Shown here: one piece after another, positions 48,725-57,766 of the stretch | Numbering within the stretch: position 1 is the stretch's first letter | How the letters are laid out: the number at the start of each line of letters is the position of its first letter | Assembly (NCBI GenBank): GCA_937121175.1 | Contig: CAKZKD010000023.1 | Span: 31,141 to 95,140 of the forward strand | Length of the DNA stretch: 64,000 bases | Direction: 5' to 3' | DNA from: an uncultured Flavobacteriales bacterium | Lineage (GTDB): Bacteria > Bacteroidota > Bacteroidia > Flavobacteriales_G > Salibacteraceae | Made by a program: the position numbers and the translations under genes | The notes under the pieces: generated by a model | What the model was told of the DNA's origin: nothing | Databases searched by the model: none | The model's input: only the letters and a program-made list of their open reading frames with translations

Positions 48725-51700
48725 ATGATTAGAACCTTCATCTTGTTTTTTATTGTATTCACTGTATGTGGAAATGCAATAGCCCAAACCCAAATTATAG
48801 GTGATTACTGGAAAAAGAAAAATAACTCCGAACAGATTGATTTAAGGTACTTCACAATAGACTCTAACATCTTTTTTAAATACCGTAATCCATTTGGCTG
48901 GTGTGATCAACTTAATACAACGATAAATCAAACTGAAACAGATTCAGTGTTTTATAAATCCCAAACAATAGCGATACAACCCTTGGGAACTTCTAATGGA
49001 GTGGGTTTTATGTTGGTTAGTGGATCGCTTTGGGCCACCAAAGGAACATCATCAAGTACTCACAGGATTTTAAGTTTTCAGAGTTCAAGCTTATCGCCGT
49101 TTTTTGAAATGCACGGAAAAACCTATTTTTTCGCTCGCGAAGGGAGTAAACCACATCAGCTTTTCGTAACCGATGGAACAACTTATGGTACTCGTTTGCT
49201 GGGAGAATACGATTACGATCATAAAGTTACCCCTTATGTTTTTAAAGGACATCTTTATTGGAAGGGAGGTCGTATCGGAACACTTCATGTGAGTGATGGA
49301 ACTAGTGCAGGAACATACTCCAACTCTAAATTTAAGGCTCCTCACCATTTTATTGGCAAAGGGAGTACAGTATTTTTCTTTCATAATGGGGATGTATTGG
49401 TCAGGAGTGATGGGACGATACCCGGAACACAAGAAATCAAAGATCTTAACCCCGGAATTTGGCCTAATTTTCCTTCTTCTTCTTTCCCTTCTCAAGCAGT
49501 GATTTTTAAAAACCAATTGTACTTTTTTGCTGAAGACTCTGCAGCCGGAAGAGAACTGTGGCAAAGCGATGGGACTGTTTTAGGAACAGCTGTAATCAAA
49601 GATTTGGTACCAGGGAAACCAGGTATTAGATATTATCCCACTACGTTTGGTGAGTTCAAACAAAATTCAAAGCATCTTTTTTTTGCTGCCAATGATGGAA
49701 GTACAGGAGTAGAATTATACCGAACTGATGGAACCCCATCGGGAACGAAACGTGTAGCGGACTCAAAGCCAGGGAGTGGAGATGGTGCTAGCCCACTAAC
49801 AGATGCCATTATTTATAAAGACAAATTATTTTACAATGGAAAGACAAATGCATCTGGGTCTTACCAATTGTTCATCTCTGAGGGTGACTCCTCCAATACA
49901 ATTCATGTTAACACTCCTATGGATTCTCCTTCTGACTTCATCATATTTAACGGAAAGCTCCTTTTTAAAGGCTCTCAAGCTAGCCCCAGACCTGGAAAGT
50001 ATCTTTACACCATATCGGGTTCTAATGCTTCACCTGTGAGATTAAGGAATAGAAGTGGTAAAATCTTTATGGCTGCTGGTAGATCGGCCTCGTTTATAGA
50101 TTATTGGGCTAAAGCTGATCATATATTGTTTTTCAGTGCAATTGATCCTGATAATTTGCTTGCATCTGAGTTGTTTAGGACTGATGGTACCTCCGCCGGA
50201 ACTTGGATGCTACAAGAACGAAACAGCAGTACAGACTCAGGGAATTTGATTAACCCTCCTCAATATGGGGTAGATGTTTTTAAAGGGGCTTGGTTAGCCG
50301 CGATTCAGACGGAACAATATGGGCTAGAAATGTGGAAGATAAAAGGTCCTAAAGCCGCTCAAATTGTAAGAGATATCGAACCCGGATCTGGAGCCGGATT
50401 TGTCCCTAAATACATACATGCGCCTGTCAAAATACTTCGTCATGGGGCAATTTTAAACAACGAATATTATTTTAGAGGTAGAACAAAACATAAAGGTGTT
50501 GAATTATGGAAAACTGGTGGTGATTCAGCAAGTACAGCTCTGGTTCACGACTTAGTTTTTGGCACAGTATCTAGTAATCCTAGTTTACACCCTGTACCAA
50601 TAAATGGTATCTTAATTGGGTCCGCTTTTACTTACCCGACTGGAGATGAACTGTTCAGGACAGATGGTACCGCATCAGGTTCTTATATATTAAAGGATAT
50701 TAATCCAGGAGTTCAACCTAGTAATAATCAACCCAGATTTAGTAGCGTATTACCGTTAGACACTTTAAATAATCAACTCATTTTTCAAGCCGATTCCAAT
50801 CCTATTGGAAATGAACTTTGGATTACTGATGGCACAGTCCGTGGGACTCGTTTACTAAAGGATATAAACCCCGGCCCCAATTCTGGAACTACGAAAAGAG
50901 TATCAGGGACGGTTTATTCGTCAAAATGCAATAACAACATCTTTTTTACTGCCACCGATGGTATTTTAGGATACGAACTTTGGAAAACCGATGGTACTAC
51001 TGCTGGTACGCAAATGGTGAAAGATATTAATCAGGGAAATGGTGATGGTTCTAGTGGAGGAAATATGGTTTGCCTGAATGATACCTTATATTTTGTTGGA
51101 AACAACGGAACTAGCGGTTGGGAATTATGGAAATCCGCAGGTTCTGCTGCTTCTACCATTCTAGTAGCGGATATCAACCCAGGGGCTGATGAATCCTTTA
51201 TAAGAGAACTTACACTGGCAGACTCGGCTATTTTCTTTTCCGCATACGGCGGGACAAGAGCGAGAAACAATGCCTATCAAATTTGGAAAAGTAATGGTAA
51301 AAGTAATGGCACATCTCAGGTCAGCTACTTAGAACAACATGTAAATACCCGCCCAAAGTTCTTAACCCCTTTAAAGAATAAATTAATTTTTTCAGGTTTT
51401 TCTTCCCAATATGGTTGGGAACCATACATAAGTCATGGAGATACTAGCTATTGTGGAACACATATGCTGGATGATATACGGTTTTTAGAAAAAAGTTCTA
51501 ATCCATATAGTTACACCCCAAAAGGAGATAGTCTTCTATTCTATGCAACAGACAATGTTAACGGTTTAGAACTTCATTTCTATAAACTTGATAATAGCAG
51601 AAAACTACTTTTTGATACTCCTGAGGATTTTTATAGTTGCGATACAAATGATAAGCCTTTATTTGAAATAAATATATGCTCCCAGGTTGACAGTATGAGA

Positions 51701-52984
51701 TGGTTTACTTCTTCGGGGGGTACTTGGGTAAGATTATTTAATGGAACAAGTTACTCAGGAACTAATTCAGAACTTCTACAATTAAACTCTGCCATGGCAG
51801 CTAGTGATGGAAGTCAATTTAGGTTAGTCGCTTACGCTAAGGGATATCATCCCGATACCAGTAAAATCGCGAAACTTTACAGAAATTCAATTAGAGTCTT
51901 ATCCCTCTCAAAAAAACCTACATTGTGTTCAGGGAAACCAACGGGATATGGAAAGGTATTTGCCTCAAGCCAAAAAAAATTACATTACACTTGGAGTTCT
52001 AGTATAGTCCATTCTCGAGATACCAATGAAATATTTACTCTTCTTGCAGGAAAAAACAAAGTTCGAATTTTTGATGAATACAATTGTAAAGTAGATACAT
52101 CAATAACAATATTAGATACTGTCGAAATCACCATAAAAACAGTAACGCCAACTTCTCCAAATTGTATTGGTGGCAACGATGGCAAATTAAGTTTTAGCTT
52201 CAAAGGTGGTATTCGGCCTTATAGTTATAAATGGATTAATCACTCTTCCACCGATTCTATAGCACTTAACTTACCCAAGGGATATCATGAAATTGAAGTA
52301 ACTGATGATGTGGGATGTAATAAAAAGTTTGGACACCAAATAAATGATGGAAAGACTATTTTTAGTAACAAATCCATTGATGCTTGCCACAAGGACACTA
52401 TCACCTTCTTAGGCAAAGATTATTGGAAAGGCGGCTTATATACCGATACACTTACCTCGGTACTTGGTTGCGACAGCCTCATAAGTTTACAACTGAGTTT
52501 TACAAATTTTAGCGATAGCGTTTATCTTATAGATGACACTTTATTTGCCCAATATTCAAATGCTGGGACCTATAGGTGGATAGATTGTACAACTAATAAG
52601 CAAGTACCTGGAGCCTTTAACTCTTATTTTGTTGGTAAACCAAACACTCCCTACCAGGTTGTTCTTCGTAAGAATACTTGTACGGATACTACTGTATGTG
52701 TTACAACTCCTAAGAAAGTCATTAGTCAGCCAACTGGATTAGAAAATCGGGATGTTGGAGATAGAATAACATTTTTTCCTAATCCAGCAGATGCCGTGTT
52801 GTATCTCAACTCCGCTTCAGAAAGCAAATTACGAATCCGTACACTTACCGGAGTCAACCTTCTGCAAGGTGTGATTTCTGAAGGAATAAACAGCGTTGAT
52901 TTAACTAAAGTACCTAGTGGTATTTATTTCCTACTTTTTGGAGAAGGGGCTGAATCCACCTATAAACTGATAATTACTCATTAG
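48725..52984 (+). CDS. Giant ELWxTDGT-repeat secreted protein with T9SS sorting domain
   Basis: A 1419-residue protein. Signal peptide (about 1-22, ending NAIAQ). Residues 40-960 hold about a dozen or more degenerate repeats of the form ELW-x-TDGT-x-x-GT-x-x-x-KDINPG, spaced about 45-80 residues, suggesting a large beta-propeller or solenoid. Then come two Cys-containing modules (about 960-1300, including PNCIGGNDGKLSFSFKGG, a SprB-type repeat) and a type A T9SS sorting domain (FFPNPADAVLYLNS to PSGIYFLLFGEG). I prefer ATG 48725, which starts the signal peptide, over the in-frame TTG at 48662. Probably an adhesin or surface filament. Confidence 0.82.
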   Translation: MIRTFILFFIVFTVCGNAIAQTQIIGDYWKKKNNSEQIDLRYFTIDSNIFFKYRNPFGWCDQLNTTINQTETDSVFYKSQTIAIQPLGTSNGVGFMLVSGSLWATKGTSSSTHRILSFQSSSLSPFFEMHGKTYFFAREGSKPHQLFVTDGTTYGTRLLGEYDYDHKVTPYVFKGHLYWKGGRIGTLHVSDGTSAGTYSNSKFKAPHHFIGKGSTVFFFHNGDVLVRSDGTIPGTQEIKDLNPGIWPNFPSSSFPSQAVIFKNQLYFFAEDSAAGRELWQSDGTVLGTAVIKDLVPGKPGIRYYPTTFGEFKQNSKHLFFAANDGSTGVELYRTDGTPSGTKRVADSKPGSGDGASPLTDAIIYKDKLFYNGKTNASGSYQLFISEGDSSNTIHVNTPMDSPSDFIIFNGKLLFKGSQASPRPGKYLYTISGSNASPVRLRNRSGKIFMAAGRSASFIDYWAKADHILFFSAIDPDNLLASELFRTDGTSAGTWMLQERNSSTDSGNLINPPQYGVDVFKGAWLAAIQTEQYGLEMWKIKGPKAAQIVRDIEPGSGAGFVPKYIHAPVKILRHGAILNNEYYFRGRTKHKGVELWKTGGDSASTALVHDLVFGTVSSNPSLHPVPINGILIGSAFTYPTGDELFRTDGTASGSYILKDINPGVQPSNNQPRFSSVLPLDTLNNQLIFQADSNPIGNELWITDGTVRGTRLLKDINPGPNSGTTKRVSGTVYSSKCNNNIFFTATDGILGYELWKTDGTTAGTQMVKDINQGNGDGSSGGNMVCLNDTLYFVGNNGTSGWELWKSAGSAASTILVADINPGADESFIRELTLADSAIFFSAYGGTRARNNAYQIWKSNGKSNGTSQVSYLEQHVNTRPKFLTPLKNKLIFSGFSSQYGWEPYISHGDTSYCGTHMLDDIRFLEKSSNPYSYTPKGDSLLFYATDNVNGLELHFYKLDNSRKLLFDTPEDFYSCDTNDKPLFEINICSQVDSMRWFTSSGGTWVRLFNGTSYSGTNSELLQLNSAMAASDGSQFRLVAYAKGYHPDTSKIAKLYRNSIRVLSLSKKPTLCSGKPTGYGKVFASSQKKLHYTWSSSIVHSRDTNEIFTLLAGKNKVRIFDEYNCKVDTSITILDTVEITIKTVTPTSPNCIGGNDGKLSFSFKGGIRPYSYKWINHSSTDSIALNLPKGYHEIEVTDDVGCNKKFGHQINDGKTIFSNKSIDACHKDTITFLGKDYWKGGLYTDTLTSVLGCDSLISLQLSFTNFSDSVYLIDDTLFAQYSNAGTYRWIDCTTNKQVPGAFNSYFVGKPNTPYQVVLRKNTCTDTTVCVTTPKKVISQPTGLENRDVGDRITFFPNPADAVLYLNSASESKLRIRTLTGVNLLQGVISEGINSVDLTKVPSGIYFLLFGEGAESTYKLIITH

Positions 52985-53174
52985 TTGTTATGTCATAATC
53001 CCTGTGATACAATCACATGGTAAACTAATACTTTGAAAAACAAAGTCAGCCGTGGATATAATGCAATCAATCATCGTTCCCAAAAAAATCATGAACCAAT
53101 CCCTGTTACCGACTTTAAAGAACATATCTCCTTTATTTTCACCTTCATTAAAGCGAGCTTGTCTTGGTTCAAAT

Positions 53175-53210
53175 AAAAAAAGGTCTGTCAGAATTGACAG
53201 ACCTTTTTTT
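53175..53210 (-). terminator. Terminator of the tRNA-Ser/tRNA-Pro unit
   Basis: AAAAAAGGTCTGTCA, 4-bp loop, TGACAGACCTTTTTTT; a perfect 9-bp stem with A and T tracts, working in both directions. Confidence 0.92.
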
Positions 53211-53211
53211 G

Positions 53212-53286
53212 TCGGGGTGGCAGGATTCGAACCTGCGACCTCCGCGTCCCAAACGCGGCGCGATAACCGGGCTACGCTACACCCCG
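53212..53286 (-). tRNA. tRNA-Pro (TGG)
   Basis: Complete cloverleaf on the minus strand: acceptor CGGGGTG/CACCCCG, anticodon stem CCGCG/CGCGG with loop TTTGGGA giving anticodon TGG, T arm CAGGTTCGAATCCTG. It follows tRNA-Ser on the same strand by about 110 bp and ends at the terminator at 53175-53210. Confidence 0.95.
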
Positions 53287-53397
53287 GACTGAGTGTAAAT
53301 GTCTAGTAGACATTTTAAACGAAGGGCCAGCCGGTGTGTCGGCCTTCAATCTACTAGTTTCAATATTTCAATCTGCCTTCTCACACACAGACTCTTG

Positions 53398-53486
53398 CGG
53401 AGAGACAGGGATTCGAACCCTGGGTACCCTTGTTAGGGTACGACGATTTAGCAAACCGCTCCTTTCGGCCACTCAGGCACCTCTCC
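53398..53486 (-). tRNA. tRNA-Ser (GCT)
   Basis: Class II tRNA with a long variable arm (GTACCCTAACAAGGGTAC). Acceptor GGAGAGG/tctctcc, anticodon loop TTGCTAA giving GCT. Consensus promoter upstream at 53525-53555. Confidence 0.95.
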
Positions 53487-53524
53487 TAGAATTTCTTAAT
53501 GAACTTTCGCTTAAAATGCGGATG

Positions 53525-53555
53525 CAAATGTAATTTTATAACACATAGTAAGCAA
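53525..53555 (-). promoter_or_regulatory. Consensus promoter of the tRNA-Ser/tRNA-Pro unit
   Basis: On the minus strand TTG, 20 bp, TACATTTG; the -7 box is the same as in the tRNA-His promoter. Confidence 0.7.
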
Positions 53556-53596
53556 CTATTTTAAAGAGTTTTTTAAAAAAATAAGCTATCAACTTA

Positions 53597-55660
53597 TTAC
53601 TCAGGATATTCCACTCTAAGATGGTAGATATTTGTCAATTTTTGTTTGAAGACTTTCTTAATCATTTCAATTTCCTTAAACGTTATATTGGCATTCAAAA
53701 ATTGATTGGCATTCATTTGTCCAGTAATAATCTTATCCACAAACTCATCAATTATTAAAAAAGTAGGATCCTTAAGACTCTTAGAAGCTGCCTCTACAGA
53801 ATCCGCCATCATAAGTATAGCGGTTTCTTTAGAAAATGGAAGTGGTCCGGGGTATCTAAAATCGTCTTCCTCTACATCAATATTTAAGTCCTTCTGAAGC
53901 TTATAGAAGTAGTACACCAAAGTTGTACCGTGATGAGAACGGATAAAATCTATTACCCTATCTGGTAAGTTATTCTTCCGGGCAAGTTCTATTCCATTTA
54001 TAACATGGTCTATTATAATTTTAGCACTTTCTTTTGGACTTATTTCATCATGCGGATTTACATTGGTAATCTGATTCTCAGAAAAATAAGTGGGATTGTT
54101 CATTTTTCCAATATCATGATAAAGCGCACCCACCCTAATAAGCATAGCATTGGCCCCTATTTTGTTTGCTGCTGCTTCCGCCAGATTTGCTACTTGCAAA
54201 GAATGATTAAAAGTACCCGGAGCTTTATTAGAGAGTTCCTTAAGCAATTTGGAGTTGGTATCGGACAGCTCTAATAAAGATACATCAGAAACCAGCCCAA
54301 AGACCTTTTCATAAATATATATTAATGGCTGTACAAAAAGTGTTATCATTCCATTTAATAGAAATAGACCAAGGGTAAACCATTCTATATTACTCAGATT
54401 TCCTTCATGAATAACATGAAAGGCCAAATACCCAATACTATAGATAAGGGTTATCTGACCGACCGAGACAAAAAGATTGGCTCTTTTGTACAATTCAGAA
54501 ACAGTAAGTATGGTAACTATACCTGCAATAATTTGTAGAAAAATATACTCAAAACTATTTGGCACAACAAAGCCCAAAATAAGTACTGTTAAAACATGAA
54601 CGAACAATCCTAGGCGTGCATCAAAAAAGGTCTTAAGAATTAAAGGCAAAATACAAAGTGGGACTACAAATACTAAAGCATCATTATATTTTATCACCAT
54701 AGTAGTAACAAATACCAAGAGGAGTATGTTGAAGAAGATGAAGGTGACTTTTGTATTGTTATTGTATACTTCTTTTCTATATTTCTTAAGAAACAAGAAC
54801 AACATCATGAGGACTAAAGCTACCAAAACCGTATAACCTATAAGTATATAGTAATAGTTACTGGCAGTCCATAACTCAGACTCGTACTCGGAACGTAAGG
54901 ATTCTAGAACCTTTAAATTCTCTCCCTCAACAACTTCTCCTTTTGCTATAATTAGCTTCCCTTCATCTACCGTACCCCTAGTATATGATATTTTAGAAAG
55001 CGCATCCTCTTTGGACTTTTGGGATAGTGCTTCGTCAAAACCTACATTCGGGGTAGCCAAATCAAAAAACAGCTCTCCAAATTCTTTTTCAAAAGCTAAA
55101 AAACCCCTATCGTTTAAGATAGATTTTACCAGTCCATTTATTTCATTAATTCTGTAAAATTCAGAAACTTCCGTTTTTGTGGCTTCGTTATTTCTCACAA
55201 GAAATATGGAGCGTCCCTTAATTTTATCCTGTGTTCCATTCAAGATTCCATTTTTATATATAGAATCTAAAATAATTTTTCCCGTATTCTTCAGTTGAGC
55301 TTTTACAGCATTTCGTAGTTGACTTTCTTCCAAGAGCTTATCAAAAGTACTTGTAAAATCACTATGAACATTATCTACAATATCCTGATTATACCTAAAG
55401 TATTGTGGTTGATTTTTTTCGATTTCCTGCCTTTCAGTGGTAAGTTCCTCGTTAGACTTTTTTATGGAAAAATCAAACGGAGCATATAAATTTTCAAATT
55501 GCCAAGGTTTCCCTTTCTGAAATTCATACTTAAACTTACCTCCTTTTGGAAAAAAGAAAACTATAAAACCTACAGCTAGAACATAAAGGAAGTACTTATA
55601 GATAAGCGACTGTTTTTTATATAGATTGTCCAAGAGGTTTTTTAGATATGTTTTCTTCAA
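53597..55660 (-). CDS. 7TM receptor with HD phosphohydrolase domain (PgpH-like)
   Basis: A 687-residue protein: an N-terminal membrane helix (about 20-38), a large periplasmic domain (7TMR-HDED, about 40-270), seven membrane helices (about 275-460), then a cytoplasmic HD domain. The HD motif is ALYHDIGKM (about 530-538) with an earlier His in NHSLQVANLAEAA and later DHVINGIE and IRSHHGTTL. Relatives such as PgpH hydrolyse cyclic di-AMP. The start is a TTG at 55660 because no ATG is available upstream before a stop. It is divergent from the thiolase. Confidence 0.92.
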   Translation of the reverse strand: MKKTYLKNLLDNLYKKQSLIYKYFLYVLAVGFIVFFFPKGGKFKYEFQKGKPWQFENLYAPFDFSIKKSNEELTTERQEIEKNQPQYFRYNQDIVDNVHSDFTSTFDKLLEESQLRNAVKAQLKNTGKIILDSIYKNGILNGTQDKIKGRSIFLVRNNEATKTEVSEFYRINEINGLVKSILNDRGFLAFEKEFGELFFDLATPNVGFDEALSQKSKEDALSKISYTRGTVDEGKLIIAKGEVVEGENLKVLESLRSEYESELWTASNYYYILIGYTVLVALVLMMLFLFLKKYRKEVYNNNTKVTFIFFNILLLVFVTTMVIKYNDALVFVVPLCILPLILKTFFDARLGLFVHVLTVLILGFVVPNSFEYIFLQIIAGIVTILTVSELYKRANLFVSVGQITLIYSIGYLAFHVIHEGNLSNIEWFTLGLFLLNGMITLFVQPLIYIYEKVFGLVSDVSLLELSDTNSKLLKELSNKAPGTFNHSLQVANLAEAAANKIGANAMLIRVGALYHDIGKMNNPTYFSENQITNVNPHDEISPKESAKIIIDHVINGIELARKNNLPDRVIDFIRSHHGTTLVYYFYKLQKDLNIDVEEDDFRYPGPLPFSKETAILMMADSVEAASKSLKDPTFLIIDEFVDKIITGQMNANQFLNANITFKEIEMIKKVFKQKLTNIYHLRVEYPE

Positions 55661-55706
55661 AAATAGAAAAATATAAGCTCATAATCAGGAAATGGTAACA
55701 TTACCA

Positions 55707-55735
55707 TTGGGTTGCATCAGAATTTAGTAATTTCG
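55707..55735 (+). promoter_or_regulatory. Candidate promoter of the thiolase gene
   Basis: TTG at 55707-55709, 18 bp, TAATTTCG at 55728-55735 (one mismatch to TANNTTTG), 21 bp before ATG 55757. Confidence 0.45.
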
Positions 55736-55756
55736 CTTTATCAACAAATTTGATTT

Positions 55757-56932
55757 ATGAAAGAGGTAGTTATCGTTTCCGCTGTTCGTACACCAATAGG
55801 TAGTTTTATGGGAGCATTATCAACTGTTCCTGCACCAAGGTTAGGTGCTGCAGCCATAAGTGGGGCCTTAGAAAAGATAGGTCTTGACCCTAGTTTAGTC
55901 GATGAAGTATTAATGGGAAATGTTGTACAAGCAGGCACTGGGCAAGCCCCAGCCAGACAAGCAGCAATCTATGCTGGTATTCCAGACTCGGTACCTTGTA
56001 CTACAATAAATAAAGTATGCGCTTCTGGAATGAAGACGGTTATGCAAGCCGTACAATCCATTATGTTAGGAGATGCTTCTATTGTTGTAGCCGGAGGTAT
56101 GGAAAATATGAGCTTAATACCACATTACGTTCATATGAGAATGGGTACTAAATTTGGCCCTTCTTCTTTGGTAGACGGAATGCAAAAAGATGGTTTGGTT
56201 GATGTATATGATCAAAATGCCATGGGTGTGTGTGCTGACGCCTGCGCAGAGAAATATGAATTTTCTAGGGAAGACCAAGATAATTTTGCGATCCAATCAT
56301 ATAAAAGAGCTGCAAAAGCTTGGGAAGAAGGACATTTTAATAATGAGGTTGTTCCGGTATCCGTTCCGCAGAGACGAGGAGAGCCTATATTAGTAAGTGA
56401 AGATGAAGAGTTCAAAAATGTTAAACTAGAAAAAATTCCAAACTTAAGACCAGCGTTCTCTAAAGATGGCACTGTTACCGCCGCCAATGCTTCCACTATT
56501 AATGATGGTGCGGCTGCTTTGGTTCTTATGAGTGCTGATAAAGCAAAAGAATTAGGCATAACACCACTCGCAAAAATTACTGGGTATGCTGATGCTGCAC
56601 AAGAACCAAAATGGTTTACTACAGCACCTGCCAAGGCTTTACCAAAAGCTTTAGCGAATGCGAATGTGGCTATAGAAGATGTGGATTTTTTTGAATTTAA
56701 CGAAGCCTTTTCAGTAGTTGGTTTGGCTAATATGAAGCTGCTGAATTTAAAAGATAATAACGTTAACGTTAACGGTGGTGCTGTTTCATTAGGACACCCG
56801 CTTGGTTGTTCCGGGGCAAGAATTTTAGTTACATTATTAAACGTTCTTGACCAAAATAATGGAAAAATTGGAGCTGCAGCAATTTGTAACGGTGGTGGTG
56901 GCGCCTCTGCGGTAATCTTGGAAAAAATTTAA
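55757..56932 (+). CDS. Acetyl-CoA acetyltransferase (thiolase)
   Basis: A 391-residue thiolase of normal length. Catalytic Cys in NKVCASGMKT (about 88), His in GGAVSLGHPLGCSGAR (about 346-361), and the final Cys in CNGGGGASA (about 379). It condenses or cleaves acyl-CoA, acting in fatty-acid oxidation or acetoacetyl-CoA formation. All three catalytic residues are intact. The C40-family gene starts 18 bp downstream, so they may share a transcript. Confidence 0.95.
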   Translation: MKEVVIVSAVRTPIGSFMGALSTVPAPRLGAAAISGALEKIGLDPSLVDEVLMGNVVQAGTGQAPARQAAIYAGIPDSVPCTTINKVCASGMKTVMQAVQSIMLGDASIVVAGGMENMSLIPHYVHMRMGTKFGPSSLVDGMQKDGLVDVYDQNAMGVCADACAEKYEFSREDQDNFAIQSYKRAAKAWEEGHFNNEVVPVSVPQRRGEPILVSEDEEFKNVKLEKIPNLRPAFSKDGTVTAANASTINDGAAALVLMSADKAKELGITPLAKITGYADAAQEPKWFTTAPAKALPKALANANVAIEDVDFFEFNEAFSVVGLANMKLLNLKDNNVNVNGGAVSLGHPLGCSGARILVTLLNVLDQNNGKIGAAAICNGGGGASAVILEKI

Positions 56933-56950
56933 TTCCCGGAAATAAAATCC

Positions 56951-57700
56951 ATGCAATACGGTATTTGTCCTTTAAGCACTGTTCCGGTAAGAATTTCTCC
57001 TGAAGAATCATCGGAGATGCTCTCTCAGCTGCTATTTGGTGGGCATTTCAAAGTTTTAGAATCAAGGAAATATTGGTCAAAAATCAGGATAGCTTTTGAT
57101 AAAACCGAAGGATGGATTCTAAATAGGCAATTGGCTTTTGTAACAAACGAAGAGTATGACCAAATTGATAATGAATCAAATAGTTATACAGCTGATTTAA
57201 TATCCTATGTTGAAAATGAGAATCAACTCCTTATACCAATCTTGTTAGGCTCTACTATAAATAATTCTAAGACACTTGGAATAAAATTTGAAGGCAACGC
57301 CATACAATCCATACAAGGCAAAGAAAACCTTGTAAAAACTGCCTTATTGTACCTTAATTCACCTGAACTACATGGAGGGAAAACTCCATTTGGTATCGAT
57401 GCATCTGGTTTCACTCAAATGGTATATAAAATAAATGGTCATTCTCTATTAAGGACAGCAGAGGCACAAGCGGCACAAGGAGATGCTTTGAGCTTTGTTG
57501 AAGAAAGCGAAGCAGGGGATTTAGCCTTTTTCGATAATTCTAACGGAGTAATAGACCATGTAGGTATTATAATGGACAATAATTATATCATTCATGTAAA
57601 TGGAATGGTACGTATTGACCGTTTAGACCATACCGGAATTTTCAATAATGACCTAAGAAATTATACCCATAAGCTTCGAGTGATTAAGAAAATCATATGA
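56951..57700 (+). CDS. C40 (NlpC/P60)-family protein, probably inactive
   Basis: A 249-residue protein with an N-terminal SH3-like domain (about 1-75) and a C-terminal NlpC/P60 fold. The usual active-site motif YLWGGKTPFGIDCSGF appears here as ELHGGKTPFGIDASGF: the nucleophile position is Ala151 (codon GCA at 57401-57403), and the conserved aromatics before it are Glu139 and His141. The other catalytic residues His203 (DHVGI) and His215 (IIHVNG) remain. Active relatives cut peptidoglycan stem peptides; this one cannot by the normal mechanism and may only bind. No signal peptide is visible. Confidence 0.85.
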   Translation: MQYGICPLSTVPVRISPEESSEMLSQLLFGGHFKVLESRKYWSKIRIAFDKTEGWILNRQLAFVTNEEYDQIDNESNSYTADLISYVENENQLLIPILLGSTINNSKTLGIKFEGNAIQSIQGKENLVKTALLYLNSPELHGGKTPFGIDASGFTQMVYKINGHSLLRTAEAQAAQGDALSFVEESEAGDLAFFDNSNGVIDHVGIIMDNNYIIHVNGMVRIDRLDHTGIFNNDLRNYTHKLRVIKKII

Positions 57701-57766
57701 AAATACTTACTACTAGGTATTTAAAGTTAAAAGTAAAGTTTTATTTTTCCAGAAATATATCACAAA

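Noticed and set aside
49091..49564. 157-codon antisense frame inside the ELW protein gene
   Set aside because: Shadow of the repeat-rich coding strand; no family resemblance.
53052..53306. Open frame of 84 codons on the plus strand
   Set aside because: It runs through the tRNA-Pro(TGG) gene and its terminator; the protein is a translation of tRNA sequence.
53336..53533. Open frame of 65 codons on the plus strand
   Set aside because: Covers tRNA-Ser(GCT) antisense; no promoter or family support.
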